Shown piece by piece: positions 8,211-15,363 of a stretch of DNA of 33,706 nucleotides; the stretch's first letter is position 1; every line of letters begins with the position of its first letter. Below the pieces are notes generated by a model. That model did not search any database and was not told where the DNA came from. It was given only the letters and a program-made list of their open reading frames with translations. The stretch covers positions 1-33,706 of IMG/VR virus record IMGVR_UViG_3300032285_001150. One strand, written 5' to 3'. The stretch is from a virus. A program made the position numbers and the translations under genes.

Positions 8211-8882
8211 ATGAAATCATTCAAAGAGTACTTAACAGAAAGCAAGAAGACCTACGAGTTTAAGGTCAAGATTGCGGGTGAAATCCCCAAGGATTTTGCA
8301 ACTAATTTGAAGACAGCATTGTCTGCCTTCCAAGTCGAAAATATTAAAAATGCCAAGCGCACTCCTATCCAAGAAAGTCCAATCGATTTTCCTAATGTAT
8401 TTTTTAGAGAAGTAACAGTTTTTGATGTTGAGCTAAAATATCCTTGCAACAGCCCTATGCTAGCCAAGATCATCCACGAACATATGGGCATCGACCGCAA
8501 GCATGTAGTTGTTCGCACATTGGGCGAAGAACAGGAAAGCATTATCAATACACAGTATATGGGCGGAGACGAAGTAACTACTAGCTCTAACGCAGACGAA
8601 GCATTGTTAAACACACCATACCAGCCAGGTAGCAATCAAGACATGGTGGGTGAACAACACAAGATGGGCTTCTTAAAAGGATTAGAAGCTACTAAGCATG
8701 GGTTAGAAGAATACAAAGGCGTAAACGATCAGTTATTTGCCGGTATGCCAAAGAGCGATGATCAAAAAATGCAATCATCTGTTACTCCTAATGACAGCAA
8801 GATTAGTGTAACAGGACACAAGTCAATTAAATTATCGCCAGTTGTAGCCGATGTTAAAAACGGCATTGGCAAAGGAAAATAA
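8211..8882 (+). CDS. Probable internal head protein with a capsid-targeting N-terminus
   Basis: The first ten residues, MKSFKEYLTE, align position by position with the T4 internal protein capsid-targeting sequence MKTYQEFIAE, including a final L/I-x-E site of the kind cut by the gp21 prohead protease. The predicted mature protein would begin at S11. The 223-residue protein has an N-terminal alpha/beta part (about 13-108, ending VVVRTLGEEQES) and a polar, flexible C-terminal half. I do not recognise the body. I prefer 8211 over the in-frame ATG at 8196 because the T4 alignment starts there, a GGA(AG) site precedes it, and 8196 lies upstream of the predicted transcription start. Packaging into the head is an inference from the targeting motif. 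Confidence 0.7.
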   Translation: MKSFKEYLTESKKTYEFKVKIAGEIPKDFATNLKTALSAFQVENIKNAKRTPIQESPIDFPNVFFREVTVFDVELKYPCNSPMLAKIIHEHMGIDRKHVVVRTLGEEQESIINTQYMGGDEVTTSSNADEALLNTPYQPGSNQDMVGEQHKMGFLKGLEATKHGLEEYKGVNDQLFAGMPKSDDQKMQSSVTPNDSKISVTGHKSIKLSPVVADVKNGIGKGK

Positions 8883-8883
8883 T

Positions 8884-9555
8884 ATGAATTTTAACGATTT
8901 ATACAAAAAGATCGCCACGTTAGATTCTGTACAGACTCTAAAAGAAGATGGTTATAAGGCTGTAGAAGAATGCGGCCCGATGCCAGGAATAATGGGTATG
9001 CCAGCGGCAATGGCAGGTATGCAACAACAACAAGATTCTGTCAGCATGAACGTTAGCATGAATGCTAGCGGCAAAGGCGGCATCCGTGACCTTATGAATG
9101 TTCTACGCAATATCGAAGACAGCGTCGAGGGACACAGTGCATCAGCAGAACCAGCAGATATACATCACCCAGAAGATGACCTAATAGGCAAAGAAGTAGA
9201 AATAGATGGACCAGCAGGCTCGGTTGAAATTGATCACGGAGACAGTGAAGGCGGAGACGATCTAGCAATAATCGATGGCGACGCAGGCAGTCAGGAAGCA
9301 GAAAAACCAGCTATTAGCGCAAAACAAAAAATTGCCGGTGCTATTGCAGCCGGTGCTGTAGACGAAGAATTTGCAAACAGGCCAGACGTATCACACCGAA
9401 GCATGGGTTATATGACAAAAGATTTATCAGGCGGAATGGGTACACAACAGAAGATGACTAAAGGCGGCTATCGTAACGCAGACAACCCATTGGCAATGGA
9501 AGGCTCACTACAGAATAGATTAACAGCTCTTTATAACGAAATTAAATCACGATAA
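8884..9555 (+). CDS. Probable head- or virion-associated protein, function unknown
   Basis: This 223-residue acidic protein starts MNFNDLYKKIATLDSV after an AAGGA ribosome site (8874-8878 region). An earlier in-frame ATG at 8851 lies inside the previous gene and lacks support. There are Met/Gln/Gly-rich stretches (about 33-60), a very acidic middle (about 80-155, rich in Asp, Glu and Gly) and a C-terminal SLQNRLTALYNEIKSR helix. Short terminal helices of this kind occur in several proteins of this block. The gene follows the internal head protein gene by one base and is closed by a terminator, so it probably shares that late mRNA. I cannot assign a function. Confidence 0.7.
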   Translation: MNFNDLYKKIATLDSVQTLKEDGYKAVEECGPMPGIMGMPAAMAGMQQQQDSVSMNVSMNASGKGGIRDLMNVLRNIEDSVEGHSASAEPADIHHPEDDLIGKEVEIDGPAGSVEIDHGDSEGGDDLAIIDGDAGSQEAEKPAISAKQKIAGAIAAGAVDEEFANRPDVSHRSMGYMTKDLSGGMGTQQKMTKGGYRNADNPLAMEGSLQNRLTALYNEIKSR

Positions 9556-9576
9556 TATAGAATTCGTCAGCAGTTC

Positions 9577-9604
9577 AAAAGCACCCTTATTGGGTGCTTT
9601 TTTT
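9577..9604 (+). terminator. Rho-independent terminator before gp17
   Basis: The stem AAAAGCACCC/GGGTGCTTTT has a 5-base loop and a following T run. It separates the internal head protein transcript from the terminase transcript. Confidence 0.9.
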
Positions 9605-9605
9605 A

Positions 9606-9613
9606 TGTAAATA
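9606..9613 (+). promoter_or_regulatory. T4-type late promoter for gp17, near-leaderless
   Basis: TGTAAATA is followed by 5 bases (AAGTT) and the ATG at 9619. It begins within two bases of the preceding terminator, so terminator and promoter are packed back to back. Confidence 0.55.
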
Positions 9614-9618
9614 AAGTT

Positions 9619-11211
9619 ATGGCAAAATCATTAGATGGTGTTTTAACCAAAAAAGCACACGTTAAAGAAAGATATACCGAGCAAGAAATTGTCGATATGG
9701 CATCTTGTATGGATCCTGAGCACGGGCATCAGTACTTTGCCAAGAACTTTTTCTTTATACAACACCCGGTAAAAGGTAAATTGCTTTTTGAGCCATTCCA
9801 GTATCAGGAAAGATTACTGGATAGCTATCATAATAACCGATTTAATATTAACATGCTACCACGCCAGAGTGGTAAGACTACTTGTGCATCGGCCTACTTG
9901 TTATGGTATGCTATGTTCCATCCGGATCAGACTATTCTAGTTGCCGCACACAAATATACAGGTGCTCAGGAAATTATGCAACGTATTCGTTACGGGTATG
10001 AATTATGTCCTGATCATATACGTGCAGGTGTTGTAAGTTATAATAAGGGAAGTATCGAATTTGATAATGGTTCGCGTATTGTAAGTCAAACAACAACAGG
10101 CACAACAGGTCGTGGTATGTCTATATCATTACTGTACTGCGATGAGTTTGCATTCGTACAACCTAACATTGCTGAAGAATTCTGGACTTCAATATCTCCA
10201 ACACTAGCAACTGGTGGTAGAGCTGTTATTACTTCAACGCCCAACAGTGACGAAGATACATTTGCTACTATCTGGAAAGAAAGCCAAGACAAGTTTGATT
10301 TCCACGGAAATGAAACAGAAAACGGCGTTGGACGCAATGGGTTCTTCGGTTTCCGTGCCGAGTGGTATGAACATCCTGATCGCGATGAAAAGTGGAAGGA
10401 AGTTGAAACTGGACGTATCGGAGAAGAACGTTTCCGTCGTGAATACGGTTGCGAATTCTTAGTCTATGATGAAACACTTATCAGTTCTTTGAAACTTGCA
10501 GAGATGGTGGGAAGAGATCCTATGACACGCATGGGCCAAGTGCGATGGTACAAAGAACTTAAGAAAGACATGCTGGTAGGTGTATGTTTAGACCCTAGCC
10601 TTGGGACTGGCGGTGATTTTTCAGCTATACAGATATTCGATCTGTTGACGTTTACCCAGTTGGGCGAATGGCAACATAATTTAACTCGTGTGCAAGAACA
10701 GGTCAAGATCCTGCGAGATATACTGCGTTATATAGAAACTACAATAGGCGAAGAAAATCGCAATAACATCTATTGGAGCGTGGAAAATAATACGGTAGGA
10801 GAAGCCGCGCTAGTGGCTATTAGCGAAAATGGAGAAGAGACTTTTCCGGGCATGTTTGTTAGCGAACCTGCTAGAAAAGGGCATGTTCGCAAGTTCCGCA
10901 AAGGATTCAATACTACCCACGGTAGCAAGATAGCCGCATGTGCCCGCTTAAAATACCTCATAGAAAACGACAAGATGAAGCTGTTTAGCAAGCCCACTAT
11001 CAGCGAACTTAAGACATTCATAGCCCATAATATCACATTCAAAGCCAAAGAAGGACAACACGATGACCTAGTATCTAGCTTATTATTGTTAGTACGCATG
11101 GCAGAAGTGCTAGCTGATTGGGATTTACGAGTGGGAGATGGCATGACTAGCAGGGATGAGTTCCAGGAAGACTGGGAGCCGCCACTACCTATATTTGTAT
11201 CAGGACTGTGA
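9619..11211 (+). CDS. gp17: Terminase large subunit, packaging motor (gp17)
   Basis: The 530-residue protein has the two-domain layout of T4 gp17 (610 aa). The N-terminal ATPase has the Walker A region RQSGKT (R82 to T87), the Walker B SLLYCDEF (D175, E176) and a coupling motif near ITSTPNS. The C-terminal RNase H-like nuclease has acidic residues at D325 (CLDPSLGTGGD), E389 (SVENN) and D482/D483 (HDDLVSS). It drives DNA into the prohead and cuts the concatemer. The start is the ATG at 9619, directly behind a late promoter box with no ribosome site. The gene is separated from gp16 by two head-protein genes, unlike T4, where 16 and 17 are adjacent. Confidence 0.95.
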   Translation: MAKSLDGVLTKKAHVKERYTEQEIVDMASCMDPEHGHQYFAKNFFFIQHPVKGKLLFEPFQYQERLLDSYHNNRFNINMLPRQSGKTTCASAYLLWYAMFHPDQTILVAAHKYTGAQEIMQRIRYGYELCPDHIRAGVVSYNKGSIEFDNGSRIVSQTTTGTTGRGMSISLLYCDEFAFVQPNIAEEFWTSISPTLATGGRAVITSTPNSDEDTFATIWKESQDKFDFHGNETENGVGRNGFFGFRAEWYEHPDRDEKWKEVETGRIGEERFRREYGCEFLVYDETLISSLKLAEMVGRDPMTRMGQVRWYKELKKDMLVGVCLDPSLGTGGDFSAIQIFDLLTFTQLGEWQHNLTRVQEQVKILRDILRYIETTIGEENRNNIYWSVENNTVGEAALVAISENGEETFPGMFVSEPARKGHVRKFRKGFNTTHGSKIAACARLKYLIENDKMKLFSKPTISELKTFIAHNITFKAKEGQHDDLVSSLLLLVRMAEVLADWDLRVGDGMTSRDEFQEDWEPPLPIFVSGL

Positions 11212-11217
11212 TAAATA
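11210..11217 (+). promoter_or_regulatory. T4-type late promoter, leaderless
   Basis: GATAAATA overlaps the gp17 stop codon and is followed by 4 bases (TCAT) and the ATG at 11222. Confidence 0.6.
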
Positions 11218-11221
11218 TCAT

Positions 11222-13342
11222 ATGGACCCAAATTTAAATAAAGTTGCAGAAGAAATATACGGAAAAATTGAAACTCGCTTTCGCCCCATAAAAATAGCGG
11301 ATGCCGAGACTAAAGTTTTGAGTAAAAAAACAGACATTCCTAAAGCCCGTTGGTTCGAGTTTGATTACAAAGAACATGGCGAAGTTTTAGGTACGATTTC
11401 GATTACACTAGATGAAGATGACGGAGTTGTTATCAAAGCAGGCGGAGATCTAATAGACAAGGAAACTAATGAGACACACCACGGTGCATATAAGTTTATC
11501 CGTAGTTTTAGAGACCTTGCTAGACGCAATCTTTTGAATTATCAAGTAGACAATTTGGGTAAAAGCAATCTTGATAAAAGAGATTACGAATTCCATGCAA
11601 AGGATGGAGAAGATAAAATGATGGAAAGCAAATTATATGGTACACCTAAGGTGAGTTACCAGGAGATAGGCGATGCTAAACTGATCGTTAGGCATACACA
11701 GCCTGTTAATTATGAACTGCCAGCGGGGCGTACTATGCACATTGAAAGCATCTATGTCGAGAATGCTCAAGGTGAACGCTTCCGTTATCCAGCACGTCAC
11801 TTGAATGGTGCTCGCGCTATGGCACAGCATATCGGACACGGTGGTAATCCATACGATGCTATCGGTCAACATATTGTTGGTCTAAGCGAAGAAATGATGA
11901 ACTTACGCATGTTCAAAGGTTATGTTAGCCGTAATTCTCAACTAAGCGAAGCGATGAGCGACTTGAATGACAAGGTTGCAGAACGCATCGAAGAAGTTAA
12001 AAAAGAATTGCACAACCTACAGCGTGGTGCCTACTACGAACAATTTGCAGAAACATACGAACCAAGCGAATCAAAACAGATTCCAGAAGATATCATGAAT
12101 GACTGGGTCGATCGTCTAACTATCCGTTCATTCAAAGAAGAACTAAAGAATGTATTTCCGTATATCTATAAGTTAGTAGATGAAACTAACTTGCCAACCC
12201 GTGAACTAGATCCAGAAGATATATTAGGCGAGCGTAACGAAGAAAATAAATCGAAGAAAGACGATGCTGTTAAAGATATCGGTTCTAAGAATAGAGATGA
12301 TTGGGCTAATCTTAGAACAAAGAGAGGCATGAGAACAGATGTAAGCGATAAGATTCGCGGACGTGAAGTAACACAGGGCAAGAGCCGATATGCAGGTATG
12401 GCACTACCAGAAGAGATTGAATTCTTAAGCTTCGTGGACTACATTGGTGAAAGTCTAGATGACCTTCCTGAACTAGGTGATCCTGAAACTAAAGAAAAAA
12501 TCAAAGATATGATGAGCAACGAGCTAAAAGGTTTTCCTAATATTACAGACAGTGTTAAGGCAGTCTATCCAGACCCAACATTGTTAGCAAGTCTCGAAAG
12601 TGCTAATCCTAGTGTAGATGCTCGCGCACTGGTAATACAATATTTTGAAAATAATCATCCAGAGTGGTACAGAGCTAACAAAGATCTGTTAGCAGGTTCA
12701 GGAGAAGAAGATAAAGGATCCGAAGCACCACCAGCAGATGCAGAGGGCGGTATGGCTCCATCGGCTCCTCCAGCAGGCACAGAAACTCCTCCAGCAGGTA
12801 TGGAACCTTCTCCAGCAGAAGGCGGTATGGCCCCATCGGCCGCTCCGGCAGGTAGTCCTCCACCAGGACCTGCACCTCAGATGGAATCGGTACAACAAGC
12901 TTCTATCAAGAGTGCTATTCTAAAAGCTATCAGTGTCGGGGCAACAGCAGATACTAAACTAGGTAATAAGACCCTAGGAGAGATGATCAGTTCCCTAGGA
13001 TTTACATTTGAAGAATTTGGAATGGAACCTCCTAAGGAACTAGCACCGCCTAGCGCACCAGTTGGCAATGGCAAAGACGACATGATGAAATTTGCCAGCG
13101 GCTTCTATAACAGAGAAAAGAAAGATTTTACACTAGGGGGTACTGGTGTTAAGATCAAGATTGATAAACAATTCCCAGACGCAAGCCCTCGCGAAAAAGA
13201 AGAAGTGTTCGCAACCATAGATCATATTGATCCAAGCAGTAGCATACATCAGAAAGAGCGTATTAAAGGTCTAGCTGGGTTAGGCGGTCATAACAAGATC
13301 GCTAACGCACAGGGCGTTATGGAATCATACATAGGAAGATAA
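11222..13342 (+). CDS. Large virion-associated protein, function unknown
   Basis: This 706-residue protein starts MDPNLNKVAEEIYGKI. The frame is open to 11156, but those extra codons lie inside gp17 and upstream of the promoter at 11210-11217, so I choose 11222. Visible parts are an N-terminal alpha/beta region (about 1-115), a conserved-looking core (about 135-260) containing RTMHIESIYVENAQGERFRYP, ARAMAQHI and RMFKGYVSRNSQ, and a charged helical region with many Lys/Glu. A Pro/Ala/Gly-rich repeat tract follows at about 500-555, then a C-terminal domain ending VMESYIGR. A protein of this type next to gp17 is common in marine T4-likes, but its role is not known to me. The late promoter supports a virion or assembly role. 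Confidence 0.75.
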   Translation: MDPNLNKVAEEIYGKIETRFRPIKIADAETKVLSKKTDIPKARWFEFDYKEHGEVLGTISITLDEDDGVVIKAGGDLIDKETNETHHGAYKFIRSFRDLARRNLLNYQVDNLGKSNLDKRDYEFHAKDGEDKMMESKLYGTPKVSYQEIGDAKLIVRHTQPVNYELPAGRTMHIESIYVENAQGERFRYPARHLNGARAMAQHIGHGGNPYDAIGQHIVGLSEEMMNLRMFKGYVSRNSQLSEAMSDLNDKVAERIEEVKKELHNLQRGAYYEQFAETYEPSESKQIPEDIMNDWVDRLTIRSFKEELKNVFPYIYKLVDETNLPTRELDPEDILGERNEENKSKKDDAVKDIGSKNRDDWANLRTKRGMRTDVSDKIRGREVTQGKSRYAGMALPEEIEFLSFVDYIGESLDDLPELGDPETKEKIKDMMSNELKGFPNITDSVKAVYPDPTLLASLESANPSVDARALVIQYFENNHPEWYRANKDLLAGSGEEDKGSEAPPADAEGGMAPSAPPAGTETPPAGMEPSPAEGGMAPSAAPAGSPPPGPAPQMESVQQASIKSAILKAISVGATADTKLGNKTLGEMISSLGFTFEEFGMEPPKELAPPSAPVGNGKDDMMKFASGFYNREKKDFTLGGTGVKIKIDKQFPDASPREKEEVFATIDHIDPSSSIHQKERIKGLAGLGGHNKIANAQGVMESYIGR
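12737..12866 (+). repeat. Pro/Ala/Gly-coding imperfect tandem repeats
   Basis: GGCGGTATGGC-CCATCGGC occurs twice (starting near 12747 and 12822), with three CTCCAGCAGG-type units between. They encode a flexible EGGMAPSA / PPAG linker inside the 706-residue protein. Confidence 0.75.
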
Positions 13343-13344
13343 TC

Positions 13345-14184
13345 ATGGGAATTATTTACGATACATTAATTAAGATGAACGAAGATCCTGTAGATCAGCC
13401 GCCAGCGGTTGTAGGATCAACAGATGCAACAACATCAGATGCGACACCGGCCAAAAGAGAATATAAAAATGGAACTATTGGTAAGGGAAGTCCTCCGGAT
13501 CAGATCAAAGGGTTGCAGAAGCAATTAGGCATTCCTGAATCTGGAACATGGGATCCAGCTACTGATAAAGCAGTTAGAGACAAACAGAAAGAAATTGGTG
13601 CTACTCCAGACGGCAAGTGGGGGCCGGATTCAAGAGCTAAGTTTGCGGCAAAAAATCCTCCTATGCCTCCTAAAAAGCCCGAAGAATTAGCCGGTATGAC
13701 TGATAAAGGCGCAGCCAATCAAAATCAGACAACGCCAACTGCCCCAGCAGGCCCAGCACCGGATGGTGCAGTTATCAAGTCTGCAGATATTCCGTGGGCT
13801 GAAAAATTTCCATTCTATCAAGGTGCCGATATGGTTAAGAAAAACGGCAAGTGGACTACACAGGCTACACCTCAATGGAATGGCATGGGAGCAACTGCAA
13901 ATCAACCAGACTGGATAGCAACTTTAGAAAAGATCTATGCGACTAAGAATCCAAGCGGAGCCGGCAGTCAGGCTGCGGCTCCTGCGACCCAAGGTCCAAA
14001 TGGCGAACCGTTGGTCAACTACAGAACACAGCGCGGCGAAAATCAAGTAGGATATTGGCAAAGTACCTCGGGTAAAGGAACCAAAAACTGGGTACAAGTA
14101 CCTGGTGGTAAAGTACAAGAGAGTATTACTGGTTACAGTCAGGATCCAGTGCTAGCACGTATCGTAGAATTGTCTAGACGTTAA
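13345..14184 (+). CDS. Peptidoglycan-binding-domain virion protein candidate
   Basis: The 279-residue protein has one domain of the PG_binding_1 type at about residues 52-101: IKGLQKQLGIPESGTWD, then AVRDKQKEIGATPDG and KWGPDSRAKF. This three-helix fold binds cell-wall peptidoglycan. No lysozyme, amidase or peptidase domain is visible in the rest, which is Pro/Ala/Gln-rich with several Trp-containing segments. The C-terminus SQDPVLARIVELSRR looks like a short helical tag. It starts 3 bases after the 706-residue gene with an AGGAAG ribosome site, so it shares that late transcript. It may guide tail or baseplate attachment to the cell wall, but that is inferred from the domain alone. Confidence 0.75.
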   Translation: MGIIYDTLIKMNEDPVDQPPAVVGSTDATTSDATPAKREYKNGTIGKGSPPDQIKGLQKQLGIPESGTWDPATDKAVRDKQKEIGATPDGKWGPDSRAKFAAKNPPMPPKKPEELAGMTDKGAANQNQTTPTAPAGPAPDGAVIKSADIPWAEKFPFYQGADMVKKNGKWTTQATPQWNGMGATANQPDWIATLEKIYATKNPSGAGSQAAAPATQGPNGEPLVNYRTQRGENQVGYWQSTSGKGTKNWVQVPGGKVQESITGYSQDPVLARIVELSRR

Positions 14185-14186
14185 TC

Positions 14187-14224
14187 GAGTAAAATACTCA
14201 CATTTAGGGCAAGATTTCTCTTGC
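14187..14224 (+). other. Two small hairpins downstream of the virion block
   Basis: GAGTA-AAA-TACTC (14187-14199) and GCAAGA-TTTC-TCTTGC (14209-14224) are perfect hairpins. They lie directly after a stop codon and before the terminator at 14237. They may protect the 3' end of the late mRNA. A TAAATA-type box (14228-14235) lies between them and the terminator. Confidence 0.5.
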
Positions 14225-14236
14225 TCTGCTAAATAA

Positions 14237-14268
14237 AAGTGCGTATACTTAGGTATATGCACTTTTTG
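14237..14268 (+). terminator. Rho-independent terminator before gp32
   Basis: A 12-bp stem AAGTGCGTATAC/GTATATGCACTT (one G-T pair) closes a TTAG loop and is followed by a T-rich run. It ends the late virion transcript. Confidence 0.85.
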
Positions 14269-14289
14269 TTTTATCAAGGTTGGTAAAAC
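14268..14289 (+). promoter_or_regulatory. gp32 leader hairpin, possible autoregulatory element
   Basis: GTTTTA (14268-14273) pairs with TAAAAC (14284-14289) around a 10-base loop. A purine-rich, apparently unstructured leader leads from it to an AGGAG site and the gp32 ATG. In T4, gp32 represses its own translation by nucleating at a structured element and spreading along an unstructured leader. The layout here is similar, but no pseudoknot was demonstrated. Confidence 0.4.
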
Positions 14290-14336
14290 AATAATAGGCA
14301 CATAAAGCAAACAAAGGCTAATATAGGAGAACAATT

Positions 14337-15311
14337 ATGGCATCTTTGGCAGAAATCCGAGCAAAACTAAAAGAAGCTGAGTCACGTAGCTCAGGCGAAC
14401 GTACAGGCGGTGATAATTCAATTTATCCGTTCTGGAACTTAAAAGAAGGTCAAGAAGCAACACTACGCTTCCTACCCGATGGCAACGAAAATAACACATT
14501 TTTCTGGGCTGAACGGGCAATGATCAAACTCCCATTCGCGGGAATCAAAGGCGAAAGCGAATCCAAACCAGTAACAGTACAAGTACCATGCATGGAAATG
14601 TATGGCGACACTTGCCCAATCCTGGCTGAAGTCCGCGGTTGGTTTAAAGACCCTGCACTAGAAGATATGGGTCGTAAATACTGGAAGAAGCGCAGTTATA
14701 TCTTCCAAGGATTCGTCGTAGAAGACGGTCTTAAGGAAGAAAAGAAGCCAGAAAATCCAATCCGTCGATTCATCATCGGTCCACAGATCTTTACCAGCAT
14801 CCGTGCGGCATTGGTCGATCCAGAGTTGGAAGATTTGCCAACAGACTTTGTACATGGTCTTGACTATCGTATGAAGAAGGGCACTAAGGGCGGTTATGCC
14901 GACTACTCAACTTCAAGCTGGGCACGTCGTGAACGTCCGTTGGATGACTCAGAACAAGCGGCTATCAAAGAGCATGGTTTGTTTAATTTGAGCGACTTCT
15001 TGCCTAAGAAGCCCGGCGAAGTTGAGCTCAAGGTAATGAAGGAAATGTTTGAAGCATCAGTTGACGGCGAGCCATATGATATGGAACGCTGGGGTCAATA
15101 CTTCAAGCCAGCTGGTATGAGTCAAGAAACAGGTGATCCTGTTAAGTCAACTCCTAAGGCAGCACCTGCTCCTCAAGCATCACACGATGATGAAGACGAA
15201 GCACCTGCTCCAGTTGCTAAGGCAGCACCTGCTCCAGCAACTAATGAAAGCGGTGGCGAAAGCCGTGCAAGCGACATCCTTGCAATGATCCGCAATCGTC
15301 AAAAGCAGTAA
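14337..15311 (+). CDS. gp32: Single-stranded DNA-binding protein (gp32)
   Basis: The 324-residue protein has the gp32 plan. The basic N-terminus (MASLAEIRAKLKEAE) serves cooperativity. The OB-fold core includes IYPFWNLKEGQEATLRFLPDG and YWKKRSYIFQGFVV. The acidic C-terminal tail (DDEDEAPAPVA and ending ILAMIRNRQKQ) recruits replication and recombination partners. T4 gp32 binds zinc with one His and three Cys; here only C85 and C93 are evident near that position (VPCMEMYGDTCPI), so zinc binding may be altered. The linker repeats KAAPAP. The gene has a strong AGGAG site and sits before uvsX, a sensible pairing because gp32 and UvsX compete and cooperate on ssDNA. Confidence 0.93.
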   Translation: MASLAEIRAKLKEAESRSSGERTGGDNSIYPFWNLKEGQEATLRFLPDGNENNTFFWAERAMIKLPFAGIKGESESKPVTVQVPCMEMYGDTCPILAEVRGWFKDPALEDMGRKYWKKRSYIFQGFVVEDGLKEEKKPENPIRRFIIGPQIFTSIRAALVDPELEDLPTDFVHGLDYRMKKGTKGGYADYSTSSWARRERPLDDSEQAAIKEHGLFNLSDFLPKKPGEVELKVMKEMFEASVDGEPYDMERWGQYFKPAGMSQETGDPVKSTPKAAPAPQASHDDEDEAPAPVAKAAPAPATNESGGESRASDILAMIRNRQKQ

Positions 15312-15319
15312 GCACAAGT

Positions 15320-15341
15320 GCAAGGGACTTCGGTCCCTTGC
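15320..15341 (+). other. CUUCGG-tetraloop hairpin between gp32 and uvsX
   Basis: GCAAGGGAC and GTCCCTTGC form a perfect 9-bp stem around a C(TTCG)G loop, 8 bases after the gp32 stop. Hairpins with this exceptionally stable loop are known between genes of T4. There is no T run, so it may shield the gp32 message or set the relative levels of gp32 and UvsX rather than fully terminate. Confidence 0.8.
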
Positions 15342-15363
15342 TTTCATTCAGGAGAATTAACTT

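Noticed and set aside
10770-11231. A 153-codon minus-strand frame over the end of gp17
   Set aside because: It is a shadow of the terminase nuclease domain, with Ser/Leu-rich sequence, no motif and no promoter.
14228-14235. GCTAAATA as an independent late promoter
   Set aside because: It touches a strong terminator, so any transcript would end within about 30 bases. It is probably chance, and is mentioned only as part of the gp32 leader.
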